DNA of 64,000 bases from Chlamydomonas reinhardtii (lineage: Eukaryota > Chlorophyta > Chlorophyceae > Chlamydomonadales > Chlamydomonadaceae). The translations under genes were made by a program, and so were the position numbers. Numbering within the stretch: position 1 is the stretch's first letter; every line of letters begins with the position of its first letter. Shown here piece by piece: positions 11,839-25,908 of the stretch. The DNA lies in contig NC_057010.1 in NCBI RefSeq assembly GCF_000002595.2, forward strand, positions 6,315,527 through 6,379,526, read 5' to 3'. The notes beneath the pieces are model-generated. The model was not told the origin of the DNA, made no database searches, and was given only the letters and a program-made list of their open reading frames with translations.

Positions 11839-14800
11839 AGGCGCTGGGCGGCCGGGTTCTGGCGCTGCTGCCGCTGTACGTGCACCACCCGCAGGTGGAC
11901 CTCTACTCGCTGTGCAGGGGGCTGGTGTTCCACTGCGCAGGTGGGGAGGGTGGGGTGGGGGTTGGGCGGCAGGGCGGCAGGGCACAGAGGGTGGCGGGGT
12001 GAATGGCCGGGCGCGACGTCAGGCCGGCTGTGTGGGCCCTTGTGCTGGGGCGGCCTGCCGAGCTCACTGCCACGCAGCTCTGTCTCACCGTGAATCACTG
12101 CCTGACCCTGCGCAGTGGAGGAGCTGTTTGGGGCGCCCTTTCTGGCGGCGGTGGCGGCGGGCGAGCTGGAGCAGCAGGGGCAGGGCCGGCAGGCAGGAGG
12201 CGGGAGCCGGCGGGGAGGGGGAGGCGGGGAGGGCGGCAGCGGCAGGGCGGCTCGGGGCCGGGGCGAGGGCGGCGCCAGCCCCAGCCCCGCCCTGCAGAGC
12301 ATGGACGGGAGCGAAAGCGAGGCGGAGCGGCAGCAGGGGCAGCAGGGCCCGGGCCAGTGGATGCCGTATCCCTGGCTGCCGCAGTGGGCGGGGCCGGGTG
12401 CGGGCTGCACTGGCGGCGGCTCCTGGTGTGCCGCTCATGTGCAGCACCAGCGGCCGCCCGAGGGGGTGCACAGACTGGCCCGGGACTTCTTCGCCTTCGA
12501 GGACGGATTCGAGGTGGGTCCTGCAGGGGGCGGAGGTGGGCAGGCGGGGGGGGGAGGCAGGGGGGCGGCACGTGGGGGCGGGTGGGCAGGGGGTGGGAGG
12601 GGGCACATGGGGCCATTTCGCCCATTGCCGCCCTCACTGGCCAGCCCTTTGACTTGTCATGCCTGGAACCCCCTCCCTGCACACCCATCCTCCCCCCCCC
12701 CCCCCCGCATGCAGCTGGCCGCCTCCCCCGTGCCCCACGCCTTCCAGCCCGAGTTCACTGCAGCGCGGCAGCGGCTGCTGGCGCTGCTGGCGGCGGCTGA
12801 CGCGCGGGGTCTGTTCGCGGGCACCCTGGCGGGGCAGCTGCTGGAGCGGACGGCGGGCCTGCCGCCAGCACTGAGGCCCAACCTGCTGCTGGCGGTGCTG
12901 TGGGCCTCGCAGGTGGGCCCCGGGGGGGGGGGGGTTGTAAATACCAGCCCAAACTAAACCAAAACCAACGAAAACGGGAGTGCAGGGGGGGGGGGAAGGG
13001 GGGATGGTTGGGTTCCACCATCATGAGAAAGCAAGAAGGGGCAGAAGGGGGCTGGGGGCACGGGCTGAGGGGCTCGGGGCCGCGGGCGGGGGAACGGGGG
13101 CGGAGACGGGAGACGGGGGTTGGATCTCGGGAGCCTCCCCCCTGATGTACAACGCATGCGCTGTCGCGCTCCGACAATTGCATCTCCGCTCTGCTTCACC
13201 TGCACGGCCACGCTCACCTGACGTCACCTTGCATCACACGCCCCACGCCTCCCTCCATCCCCCCACTCACCCTCCCCCCTAACTCTCACCCCGCCCCCCA
13301 GGCCAACACTGTGCCCGCCACCTTCTGGGCCACTGGCTTCCTGCTGCTGCCCGAGAACGCCCACCACCGCGCGGCAGTGCTGGCGGAGCTGCAGGTGGGG
13401 GAGGCGGGAAAGGCAGGGGGCGGAGGTGGGGAGGGGGAGTGGAAGGTGGGAAGGGATTGCTTACCCCATTCCCAGTAAGTAATAGGGGGAGGCAGGGGGA
13501 ATGGCGGGGGGAACGGCAGTGCCAATTGCACCGACGCGGACCTCACGCTCCTAACTGCATGCTTTCGTTGAGACAACGGGCCTGTGCGGCTCGTTTAGTC
13601 CCGCCACGGTGGAAATGGGACTCGCAACCTTACAACGCAACAACAACGCTCCATGACGCCCGGCAGGCCGAGCTGAAGGGGGCGGTGTCCGCGGCTGGCT
13701 CGCCGGGCGGCTCGGCGGCGTACAGCAATGAGGGTGAGCGCAGCAGCGCCGGGGCTGTGGCCTGGAGGCGGCGGGATGACCGCATTGGAACAACCTGGAG
13801 TGTGTTTCGTGGCCAAGCCGCTCCCATCATCACCACAATGCTGAAACACTCGTAGCTAAGGAATGTAAGACAGTCAAGTCTTGCGCTCCTGGCCCCGTAC
13901 TCCCTGAACGCCCCCGCCGCCCGCCCCTCCTCCCCCGCTCCCGCTCAGAGCTGGTGGCGGCGGCCGCGCGTGTGGCCTCCAGCCGCCGCTCCGCTGTGAG
14001 CCGCTGCGTGGCGGAGGCGCTGCGGCTGCGGGTGCAGAGCATAGACGTGCGCATTGCGGCAGACCACCTCGAGCTGCCACTGGCCGTGCAGGCGACGGCA
14101 GGGGCGGCAGGAGTGGCAGGGCCAGGCAAGGCCGCGACAGGCAGCATGGGCGGCCAGGGCGTCAAGGGCGGCGGTGGCGACGTGCTGCGGCTACCTCGCG
14201 GGCGGTTGTTGGCGATATGCCCCTTCGTAAGCCACCACGACACACAACTGTATGGCGGCGCGGCGGCGGCGGCTGCTGCTGCTGCTGCTGGGTGCCCCGC
14301 GGTCACGGGCGCCGCTGCGGCTGGCGACGTGTCGAGTCCGTGGGCGTTCAACCCGGACCGGCCCGAGCTGAAGCTGGGGGATGGCACAGCCGTGGTCAGC
14401 AGCGTTGCGGGTGAGGCGCCGGCTGCAGGGGCGGCACGGGTTATACTGAGTGTGTTGTGAGTGCTGACACTACTCCCGACAGCTCTCCGGCCAGGCCCCG
14501 ACAAGGGATGCGTTTGCGCTGCGGCCCGTTGCTTCCGCAGCGTATATAGCTACGCATAGGCAATAGCGGTAGCCCGCTGCTTCGTCTCCGATGGTCCCAG
14601 CTCGTCTTTTCCTGTACCCCTGGTCTCGGCCCATGCCCCCCAGGCCTGGCGTTCGGCGGCGGCCCCTACCGCTGCCCCGGCCGCTTCTTTGCGGAGCAGG
14701 AGCTGGGGCTGCTGGTGCAGCTGCTGCTGTGGACCTACGACATACAGCTCTCATACACAGCAGACGGCCGACCCGCTAAACTGGCGGGCAGCAGCGGCAG

Positions 14801-15669
14801 CAGCGCCAACAGCGCTACGCAGGCTGCCGCCGGCGGCGAGGCGGCGGCAGCAGCAGCGGGGTTTGCTCCTGCTACTGCCGGGCCGGGCCAGCGCACGGGC
14901 CCAGCTTCGCCTGGGGGCATTCTGCAGCCGCAGCCCGACCACCACGCCCTGAGCCCTGCCACGGCGGCTGCCGCCTCCCGCGCCGCCGCCGCCGCCGCCC
15001 TGGCCGCCGTGCCGCCCCAGCCCCAGCTGCGTCAGGTGGCGGGCGGTAGCTGGCTGTACGGCGTGCTGAGCGGCCTGGTGGGGGCGCGGGCGCTGGCGTG
15101 GGGGTGCGGCTGGTTCGACGGCGTGGACGGCCCTCTGGAGGTGAGGGAGCCCCATGGGGTGTCTGGGCGAGCGGATGTGTATGTGTGCGTGTTGTGGGGG
15201 CAGGTGAGTCGTTTGGCTGTGCGCTTGTATGCGAAGTAAGGTACGTATGCGATGCGCAAGGCTAGGCATCCGCAGCATGTCGGCGAGCCCCTGCCGCGAG
15301 CTGGGCGGGCGTAGGGAAGCCACACACACACCCTTACAGCTGTAGACCCTGCATGAATGCCGGTCTGGCCTGGCCCCTCTGGTCGCCCTGCTTCGGCACA
15401 GCCTTGGACCTGGGCCCACCCTGGCCACCGCCCCACGCCCGCCCCCTGTGTCACCCCTCCCGCCCCCGCTGCAGGACTTCCGGCACAGCGGCGACCCGGG
15501 CGGGCTGCTGCCGCCCTGCGACCTGAAGCGCCTGGTGGGCGTCAAGGTGCCGCGCCGGCCGCTGTGGGTGCAGCTGGGCGTGCCGCACTGGCAGGCGCGG
15601 CGGCTGGGGCTGGTGGGCGTGGCGCCCGCGGCCACCTCGCGCCGGTGGGCGGACATTGGGCTGGGGTGA
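10537..15669 (+). CDS. Cytochrome P450, CYP7/CYP8-like, 822 aa, 12 exons
   Basis: Exons: 10537-10755, 10858-10967, 11154-11226, 11508-11564, 11841-11940, 12116-12513, 12715-12912, 13302-13394, 13667-13733, 13949-14410, 14644-15140, 15475-15669. A haem-thiolate monooxygenase is shown by an N-terminal membrane anchor (VAVIITTVLLAVF) with a Pro-rich hinge (SVPGLPLLG), an ExxR helix (EALR, about 461-464) and the haem loop FGGGPYRCPGR (Cys about 603). The I-helix segment ANTVPATFW (about 386-394) lacks the usual acid-Thr pair and resembles the CYP7/CYP8/CYP51-type ANTxPAxFW. The substrate is unknown. At 822 aa it is far longer than the usual ~500 because of Ala/Gly/Ser-rich insertions before and after the haem loop and a 65-aa C-terminal extension. 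The intron after 10967 appears to use GC-AG; a GT donor two bases on, paired with a later acceptor, would replace PAV by L. Confidence 0.92.
11757..11839 (+). repeat. (CTG)n tract forming an intron 3' end
   Basis: About 27 CTG units run straight into the acceptor ctgctgcag of P450 exon 5 (11841), replacing the normal pyrimidine tract. Confidence 0.95.
12933..12970 (+). repeat. Intronic repeat, copy 2
   Basis: GGTTGTAAATACCAGCCCAA, then ACTAAACCAAAACCAACG. It lies 20 bases inside the P450 intron that begins at 12913, immediately after a run of about 13 G. Confidence 0.88.
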
Positions 15670-16354
15670 GGCAGGCATGTGGGGTGACGGGCAAGGGCGC
15701 CCCTGTGTTTGGGGCGCCCCGAGTTTTGCGTGCGTGCGATGCACCTAATGCGGCGTGCGCAATGTTAAGGTGGGGTATGGGACCCCGATACGGGCCTTCC
15801 TCGCAGTCACAGCCTGTAGTGGCGAGGTAGCCCGAGGCAGGTGGCGGGTGTGGTGGACGTGATCGCGGGTGGTGCGACGCGCATCATCTCGTTTTGGCGG
15901 ACTTGAACTTAATAACTAAGTGCTTCTGGCTTCCATGTGTGCTTGTGAATTGGCGCCGCAAAGAAGCGCGGTTAAGTTGGGTTGGCACGGTCGATGGATG
16001 CAGTCGCCCTCGCCAGCGCTATTGACGCTTGGTATGAGGAGCAAGGTTTGGCGCGTATGTTAGGAGCAAGCGTGCCCGCGTTGAGGAAGAGGGCTTCAGC
16101 AACTCGGAACCGTTGCGCTCCGGGCGACCGAAGAGGCGGGCGGCAAACACACGATGGGACCCATCCCGAGGCGAAGAACTTGCTCTTAAGCCCCGCACCC
16201 TCGCCTGGAACCTTTACGTTTGCAGCGACTCGCTTCTTACATACGCAAGTACTGTAACACGACCACGCGCCTTTTGGTCGCTGGTCAAGTCCGCGCAACT
16301 TCCCTCCATCCATCGCGAGTCGCGCCTTCCCGCTTCCAAGCCCCCTCCTCAAAC
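15670..16354. other. P450 3' flank and UGDH promoter/5' UTR
   Basis: No exon is supported. A plus-strand frame over 15982-16257 exists but lacks coding-style codon use and a splice link, so I treat it as 5' UTR or promoter. Confidence 0.6.
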
Positions 16355-18533
16355 ATGAAGATTGCCTGCATCGGTGCTGGCTACGTGGGTGGCCCCACGA
16401 TGGCCATGGTGGCGCTGAAGTGCCCCGAGATTGAGGCAAGTCGATGGCCAACTTCCCCACAACTCGGGTGCTTCGTGTGCAAGGACGTGTGCAAGTATCT
16501 CGACATAGTATGACATGCATGACTATAATGGAAAATGCGGCAAAGGCTTGCCAGTCCGATCATCCCCATTGGGCGACTTACCTTTCGCCCGCATTGTCGC
16601 CCAACGAACCACAGGTGGTCGTCGTTGACATCAACGAGGAGCGTATCAAGGCCTGGAACAGCGAGAAGCTGCCGAGTGAGTGCGGTTCCGGCTGTTGTGC
16701 CCAGGAACCGCGTGCCGCGCAGCTGTGCCCGCCTCGTTTGCGCTTCATGCTGACGCCCTCTCTTTCCCTCCCTCACGTGTGCTGTCCTGCAGTCTACGAG
16801 CCTGGCCTGTTCGAGGTGGTGAAGGAGTGCCGCGGCCGCAACCTGTTCTTCTCCACTGACACCAAGAAGCACGGTGAGGCGCGTTGCAGGCTGCGTGTTG
16901 GCGCAGCTGCCGAACTGGTTTGCCTGACCCGCCTGATGGCCACCGGTACAAGTCCCCTTGTTGCCTGGCTGGCGCCACGCGTGCCGTCGTGGGTTTGGGT
17001 GTCTGGCTAACAACCCTGGTCATACTCCCCCAAAACCCCCTTCCCGTACGCAGTGGGCGAGGCTGACATTGTGTTCGTGTCCGTCAACACGCCCACCAAG
17101 ACCCACGGCATTGGCGCCGGCCGTGCCGCCGACCTGACCTACTGGGAGGGCGCCGCCCGCCTGATCGCCTCGGTGTCCACCAGCAGCAAGATTGTGGTGG
17201 AGAAGTCGACTGTGCCCGTCAAGACCGCCGAAGCCATCGGCAAGGTGCTCAAGCGCAACTGCCAGGACCCCAACGTCAACTTTGAGATCCTGTCCAACCC
17301 CGAGTTCCTGGCTGAGGGCACGGCCATGGAGGACCTGAAGCACCCCGACCGCGTGCTCATTGGCGGCGCCGACACCGAGAGCGGCCAGAAGGCCATCCGG
17401 ACCCTGGCCGAGGTGTACGCGCACTGGATCCCCCGCGAGCGCATCCTCACCGCCAACCTGTGGTCGGCTGAGCTGGCCAAGCTGACCGCCAACGCCTTCC
17501 TGGCGCAGCGCATCAGCTCCGTCAACGCCATCAGCGCGCTGTGCGAGGCCACCGGCGCCGACGTGAGCCAGGTGGCGCACGCCATCGGCACGGACAGCCG
17601 CATCGGCCCCAAGTTCCTGAACGCCTCGGTGGGCTTCGGCGGCTCATGCTTCCAGAAGGACATCCTGAACCTGTGCTACGTGTGCGAGAGCGTGGGCCTC
17701 AAGGAGGTGGCCGACTACTGGTGAGCGAGGGCGAGGGCGGATAGGCTGAGGCGGTGGGTGGGCTGGTGGGGTGTGGGGGGCCTGGGACAGGGTCTGTGCT
17801 CTCGCAACTGGGGTAAGTATAAGGCCGCAGCCGTAGGGCGGGGGCACTCCTCGGTAGGCTTGGCGATTGGGCGCTGGAGAGCGCTGCATAGAGGGAGTCG
17901 CATGGACGCCGAGGCGCTTTCACCTTCGCGGCCTTGCCACTAACCCGCCCTTCGTCCCCTATGCCTATCTCCGCGATCCCCACTCACAGGCTGCAGGTGG
18001 TGTCCATGAACGACTACCAGAAGCAGCGCTTTGTGGAGCGCGTCATCGGCGCCATGTTCAACACCGTGTCGGGCAAGAAGATCGCTGTGTACGGCTTTGC
18101 CTTCAAGAAGGACACGGGCGACACTCGCGAGACGCCCGCCATTGACGTGTGCAAGGGCCTCATCCGCGACGGCGCCAAGTGCTGCATCTTCGACCCCGAG
18201 GTCAAGGCCGAGCAGATCTTCCGCGACCTGTCCGCGCCCAAGTTCGAGTGGGACCGCCCCAACTACAGCCGCAGCCAGAGCCACATGCTGGAGAATGTGC
18301 AGGTGCAGTCGGACCCCATCGCCGCCGCCGACGGCGCGCACGCCATCTGCGTGCTGACTGAGTGGGACGAGTTCAAGCACTACGACTATGCGGCGCTGTA
18401 CGAGAAGATGGTCAAGCCCGCCTTCATCTTTGATGGCCGCAACATCCTGGACCACGCCAAGCTGCGCGAGATCGGCTTCATCGTCTACGCCCTGGGCAAG
18501 CCCCTGGACCCCTTCCTGGTCAAGGGCTATTAA
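16355..18533 (+). CDS. UGDH: UDP-glucose 6-dehydrogenase, 477 aa
   Basis: It oxidises UDP-glucose twice with NAD+ to UDP-glucuronate, in the cytosol, supplying uronic-acid and pentose sugars for walls and glycoproteins. Exons: 16355-16435, 16615-16675, 16793-16873, 17054-17720, 17990-18533; all phases agree. The protein is colinear with animal and plant UGDH over its full length. It has the N-terminal Rossmann motif [11 protein letters not shown], the NAD-binding [23 protein letters not shown], the substrate loop [12 protein letters not shown], the catalytic Cys (about 273) in [10 protein letters not shown], the second Rossmann segment [15 protein letters not shown] and C-terminal [12 protein letters not shown]. 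The normal length supports the model. Intron 1 uses a GC donor (GAG|GCAAGT). Later exons have the extreme G/C-ending codon bias of highly expressed algal genes. Confidence 0.98.
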
Positions 18534-19626
18534 GCGGCGCGCGGCGAGGGAGGCAGCATCAGTGGCGAGCGGCGCTGGTGCGCGGCGGCTGCAGCCGGCG
18601 GAGAGGGACGCTCTGGGCTTTGAGCTGCTGTTGGCGCGTGTGGAGCTGCGTAGGAGCACATAGCTGGAGCTAGGGTCTGGAGCAGGAGGTTACTGTAGCT
18701 GCGACATTAGTAGGAATAGCAGGTAACGGTGAGGTTAGGCGATTCACCGCCTACGGCGAGACGCGGACACAGTGCATTCATCCGACGGGAAGGAGCAGAG
18801 CAGCGAGTGCAGGAGTGTCGTTGCATGAGGTGATGTGAGCTCTAATCCGGGACCGAGGCATACACATGGCTAAAGTAGATAATGATACGCGTATGGCTGA
18901 GTGCTGCAGGCGGCCGCAAAAGCCAGCGGGCCGAGAGCGTCAGTCTCGACTGTCCGAGTGCGTGACGCGGGCAGGGAATCCCGGACCAGAATTCGAACGT
19001 TACCAACTGACCGAACTGCGTGGGGTGATGTGAGTTTTGACCTGGCTTGGACGCGTGACCACGTGTTGACATGCAAGTGTGTGAGGTACAGTTTTGGACT
19101 TTTGGTGATCTCGAACAACATATGATAGAAAGCAAACAGACAAGTGTGGCTATGAGGGTGCAATCCAGGTGCTGGGGCCGGGGGCCCTGAGTATGTTGCG
19201 TTCAGGGTCTCTGGTATGCCCCACACGGCATGCAGGAGATGCAAGGTCCCAGCATGTAAAACCGGTGGCTTGACTTATACCACCAGCAATTCTGGGATTT
19301 GGCCTCACAAGGCTTTGGGAGTGTGGGGGTCCCATCATACTTAGCAGGACTGGCGATGGCACTGGGGGCCGCGGAAGCTGCCGGATTAGGCCGGATTCAA
19401 CCGCCGGGCCTGGCATTGGAGTCAGAACGCTCGCAATGTGACCTTTATTCCAAGCCATAATAGGATGAATTAAGTGCACACCTACAAACTTTGCTACTAC
19501 CTCATAGAAGCTACCTCCACACACAGCGAATTGCCTGTTGCACATGCGAACTACCTCGGAAGCTCGCTTGAGCCAAGCTCCGCACTCAACATAGCATAGC
19601 TGACTATTGCACTACGGCTAACGGCC
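18534..19626. other. UGDH 3' UTR and intergenic stretch
   Basis: No exon is seen. The sequence from about 18660 to 19620 is AT-richer with no long G/C-biased frame. It ends in the 5' region of the ankyrin gene. Confidence 0.65.
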
Positions 19627-22348
19627 ATGTCGACAGCGGACGCCACGGAGGCAGCCTCGCCGACGCCTGGGCCTGGTGGCAGCACCACAACGCCCTCGGC
19701 CTTGCCCTCAGCGGACAGCGCCAGCCTGCTCACCCTGCCCGCGCACATGCTGCAGCACATTCTAGTATCTGCTGGTAGGGGAGCGGAGGGCGCCGTGCGG
19801 GCGTGCCGCCAGCTACACGACGCCTTCCGGCACGCGCTGCGCTGCCCGCCGCTCATGGCCGCATTCATCCGCGGCCGCTGCGCCTCCGACCCGGCCGGTG
19901 CGCTGTGGGCGTACAGGCCGCAGGTGCGGGCGGCGCTGGTGGGCCACCGGCTGCCGCTGCCGGCGCACTGGTCGGACCCGGTGCCGGAGCCGCCGCCCGG
20001 CCCGGAGGCGGACTGCGCGCAGCTGGCGCTGATGCAGGCGCTGGCGGCGGTGGAGGGAGCCAGCTTCCTGCGCTCGGTGGGCGGCGTGTGTGGCGTGTGT
20101 GTGTTTGCGATGCTGGGCGCTCAGGGTGCTAGCACTGAGGAAGCCGCCGGAGCACCTAAACAGGCGGCGTTACATGCCGTGGAAGTGCATGAGGCGGTAG
20201 AAGCTGACTGTGGGGACTTGTGCCCACATCCTGCCGTCCCATGACCCCGCTACATGCAGTACCATCAACCGCCCCGCCCCCGCCCCCGCCCCCCGCAGCC
20301 TTCCTCGCTGCTGGCCGCCGCCACACGCGCCCGCCACCTGCTCACCCTCAGCTGGCTGACCTCGGGGCCGGCGGGCGGCGGCGGCGGCCCCTGGGCCCAC
20401 GCGCTGTCCGCCATCAGCCCCCGCGGCCACGGCGGCGAGGCGCTGCTGGTGGCGGTGGCGGAGTGCCGCTGCCCGCACCTGGCCGCCTGCCTGCTGGAGG
20501 CGGGGGTCAGCGCCCGGGCGCGGGACAACGAGGCGCTCATTGCGGCGTGCCGCCAGCCCGGCCCGGGCCCGGCGGCGCCGGGGGGCGGGGGATGCGACTC
20601 GGGCGCCGATGGGGCTGGTTGTGATGTTGAGGAGGAGGGCCAGGACCGGGACCGGGACCCCCAGCTTGCGCTGGTGCGGCTGCTGCTGGAGCACGGCGCC
20701 GACCCCCGGGCGAGGGGCAGTCTGGCGCTGACGGAGGCGGTCAGGTGGGTGCACGGGGGGGGGGAGGGCCTGAGGGGAGCCAGTGGCGGCCGCGGTGTCC
20801 GCAGCCAGGCAGCCATGTGTACAGGTCCGCACCGCCACGGAAGCCGGGGTTGCCCTGCCCTGACCTGGGCACCTGCTGCTGCTCACACCACCGCCCGGGC
20901 CCAATGGCAGGTGTGGCAATGCGGCGTTGGTGCGGCTGCTGCTGGCGGCGGGCGCTAACCCGCTGGGGGCGGACAGCCGGGCGCTGAGGGAGGCAGCCGC
21001 GGCGCCTCAACCCCAGCCCGAGCTGGTGCGGCTGCTGTTGGAGGCGGGCAGTGCGGCGGACGCACTGGTCAGTGCGGCGCTGGGGGCCGTGTGCAGCCCG
21101 CCACCGCCACCGCCACCTCCGCCATCACCGTTGGCCCAAGGCAAGGTACCTGGTCGCCAGGCTGCTGCGGACGGGCTGGACTGCGTGAGCGCCAAGGAGG
21201 GGGTCGTGCCTGACCCGCCGTGTGGAGCCGCCGTTGCAGCTGCTGCTGCCACTGCCACTGCCACTGCGGGGCAGCAGTGCTCGTGTCCTGTTCTTCAAGT
21301 GCGGTTGCAGGTGGCGGAGATGCTGCTGGCGGCCGGCGCGCAGCCCACCGCCGCCGCCATCACCGCCGCCGCCCGCTGGGAGGGCGGCCGGGGGCTACCG
21401 CTGGTACGGCTGCTGCTGGCGGCCCGGGTGGAGGCGGCCGGGCCGGGCCGTGTGTCGTGGCTGCTGGCTGACGGGTCGGCGCTGCGGGCCGCCTGCCGCG
21501 GTGGCTGTGTAGCTCTGGTGCGGGAGCTGCTGGCCGCGGGCAGTGCGGTGGACAGCGGGGCGCTCAGGGCGGCGGTGGAGGGCGGCTGCGCGGCACGCAC
21601 GGCCGCCCTTGAGGCCGCCACCGCAGCCATCTCGCTGGCGGCGCTGCGGGGCGGGCCGTACCGGGTGCACTGGCCCTGCACGGGGGACAGCGACGACGAG
21701 GGGGAGGGGGAGGAGGAGGGGGCTGGTCGGGGCAGGGGGCAGGGAGTGAGTGGCACGAAGGCAGCGGAGCGGGCTGAGTTTGAGGCACTGCTAGCACGTG
21801 TGGCGGCGGCTGCGGCAGGGCCGGGTGAGGCGGTTGATGCCGGCAGGCGCGGAGCTAGCGAGGGAAGCAAGCAGTCGAAGCAGGGTCAGGGCCGCGTAAG
21901 CGGCACGGGTAACGGTGCTGCGACTGCTGCGGCTGCTGCGTCGCCCGCTCGGGCTCATGACCATGGCCACGGCCACGGCCATGACGCGGTGGTGGCGCTG
22001 CTGCTGGGCGCGGGGGCGGACCCCATGGCGGAGCACGGACAGGTGTTTCTGGCGGCGGTGAGGGCTGGGCGCTGGCGCATGGTGGGGGCCATGTGCGCCG
22101 TGCCGGCCAGGAGGCAGCAGCAGCAGCAGCAGCAGGGCGCCGGGCCGCGGCGGCTGCAGGTGATGGTGGGCATGTGCAACGAGCTGCCGCTCAAGGACGC
22201 GGCGCGGCTGGGCTGGCGGCGGGTGGTGGCGCTGTTGCTGGCGGCGGGGGCCGGGGCCGAGGCGGGGGTGAGGCAGTGCGCGGCGGCGGAGGCGGGCGGG
22301 TATGGGCACGGCCGTGTGCAGCAGCTGCTGCTGAGCTGGCAGCCGTGA
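19627..22348 (+). CDS. Ankyrin-repeat protein with F-box-like N-terminus, about 725 aa
   Basis: Exons: 19627-20085, 20299-20744, 20911-21145, 21311-22348. The N-terminus (LLTLPAHMLQHILVSAG, then VRACRQLHDAFRHAL) resembles an F-box, which would couple targets to an SCF ubiquitin ligase; this is a weak match. The rest is a string of degenerate ankyrin units such as ALVRLLLAAGANPLGADSRA, LALVRLLLEHGADPRARGSL, QVAEMLLAAGAQPTA and AVVALLLGAGADPMAEHG, which form protein-binding scaffolds. An acidic linker, a His-rich stretch (HDHGHGHGHD) and a short Gln run interrupt them. The third intron (21146-21310, 165 bases) is open and in frame, so retention would add 55 residues. TGTAA at 22515-22519 is a likely poly(A) signal. 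Confidence 0.85.
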
Positions 22349-23058
22349 GGCGTGGGCGGAGGCGGGGAGGCGGGGAGGCGTGGGTGCAGTGCTGGGGACC
22401 GGAGGACTTGGGAAACACGCGCACACACACACATGAGCGTCCAGGGCCGTGCAGTTTCACGGACTCAGAGGGATGTAGAGATCTGGGCGCTGTGTGTCCT
22501 TACAACCGATTGCTTGTAACCCTCATGCGCCCACCATACCATACATATATATGCGCGAACAAAGCCGCTAGCCGTTGTTCCGGTCATGCACATACGCCAT
22601 TGCAGACACCATCACACGTGATTTCTTCCTTGTGCTGCAGCAAACGCGCCAGAAAGGCGAGGGTGTTTTCCCATGCACACTTCACCCCTGTTACTCAGCA
22701 AGCAGTACCTGTACGCATTACCTGCTCAGCACAACACTCCAATGAATGCGCCAGTACAAGAAGGGGCAGTCCGAGTCCCATGCGTCTCCTTTCTGCAGGG
22801 ATAGTCCGAATCCTATCGTATGCGCCTACTGGTACACGTCAACATAAAGCGACATACACTATCACACGCCCCTCCAGGTTTCATCCTGCATATACTGCTG
22901 GCGGCGTGACATGCTCCACCCCACGCGACCACGTGGTAGCCTGCTGCACGTGTCCGACTGCCCCCCCCCTCCCGTGATCATCGCCCCGTCACCCGTGTCA
23001 GCCAGCCCCCTGCCGCCACCACACACGCACTGCTGCTTCTGCTTCTGCTGCCCTGCTG
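22349..23058. other. Convergent 3' region of the ankyrin and glutaredoxin-like genes
   Basis: The plus-strand TGTAA is at 22515-22519 and a minus-strand TGTAA (forward TTACA) at 22500-22504, so transcripts may end close together. No exon is seen. Confidence 0.55.
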
Positions 23059-24685
<1,627 letters not shown>

Positions 24686-25095
24686 AATAAGAGAGTTTTC
24701 CACGGAGACGGACCCGAGTTTGGTGCAAGCAAAGTCTGCGAGTAGTTCAGCGACCGACTATGGAATGATGTAGTGGAAGTTTGGTATCATTATAAGTGTA
24801 TTTGTCGATCCAATTGGGGAATGGCGACACCACCCGAGTCGGCAAACAAGGGTTCTAGCATCACGTTTTCTCATTTACAGCAGGCAGAGCCACTCCCGTT
24901 TACACATAGTCACTGTTACTCACCAGTGTGTTTGTTGCATTTACAAAGTGCGCGAGCCCTCTGGCAAGCGAGCACGCCGCTGTGCGCAGACTGCACACTC
25001 GCGACGCTTTGACAGCAGCTGACTGTCCAGTGTCTAGATTAGTGTCATCTATTTGAGCTCATATATTACCGCGTTAATCGGACGAGCGACTGAAC
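24686..25095. promoter_or_regulatory. Probable bidirectional promoter: glutaredoxin-like / GLB1
   Basis: The 410 bases between two divergent start codons (24685 minus, 25096 plus) are clearly AT-richer than both genes and contain no exon. No specific element could be assigned by eye. Confidence 0.5.
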
Positions 25096-25845
25096 ATGGC
25101 CCTTGCTTCGCGGACTTCCTCCGCTGCCGTCGTCGGCCGGTACGCCGCAGCCCCAACTGACTCTTAGACTCACATGCGGACCCCGAGCTGTTGTAAATGG
25201 GCTCGCGCACAAACGTGCCGCGGTGCACGATCACCAACGTGACGCCGAGTTTGGTGACGCTGCTGTGGCAATTGTAGGTCGACGCGGAGTGCAGCTGTTG
25301 TGCCTGTTCGGTCCATTGCTTCTCGCTGCCAAGCGGCGCGCCCGGCGCGGCGGGCGTCCGTCGCTGTCCGGGCTAGTAAGTGGGGTGGGTGGGCGGGGGC
25401 AACGTGCCGGGGGTTAGCGGAGATGCGGCGAACGGCCGCACTCTTACACGCTCAGCCAACACAGTCGGAGGGCCGATACTCTACACAAGAGGGGTAGCTG
25501 GCTACACCTGTCAGTGTAATGCTGCGAGGTCCATGCATGCTTCCGGACAAGCCAGCCAGCAACACACAGCTGCAGCGGATACCGTGTGCGGCACTTCCCG
25601 CCAAGGCACCACAGCCACGCATGCCCTTCATATCCCTCTCTTACTCATACACACTACTACATACAAGCTCCACACACGTACCCACCAACCATCACCCCCG
25701 CCCCTGCACCCCCCCTCCCAGGCGACGAGAACGGCTCGGTGTCGGTGCGGCGCGCCACGTACGCGGAGCTGGAGTCCATCCAGTGCGACCTCAGCGCCTT
25801 CCCCGGCGTCAAGTTCTTCCGCATCGAGGTGGGGGGAGGGGGGCG

Positions 25846-25908
<63 letters not shown>

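Noticed and set aside
15982-16257. Plus-strand open frame just upstream of UGDH
   Set aside because: Codon use is not biased, no splice link to a neighbour was found, and it lies in the expected promoter/5' UTR of UGDH.
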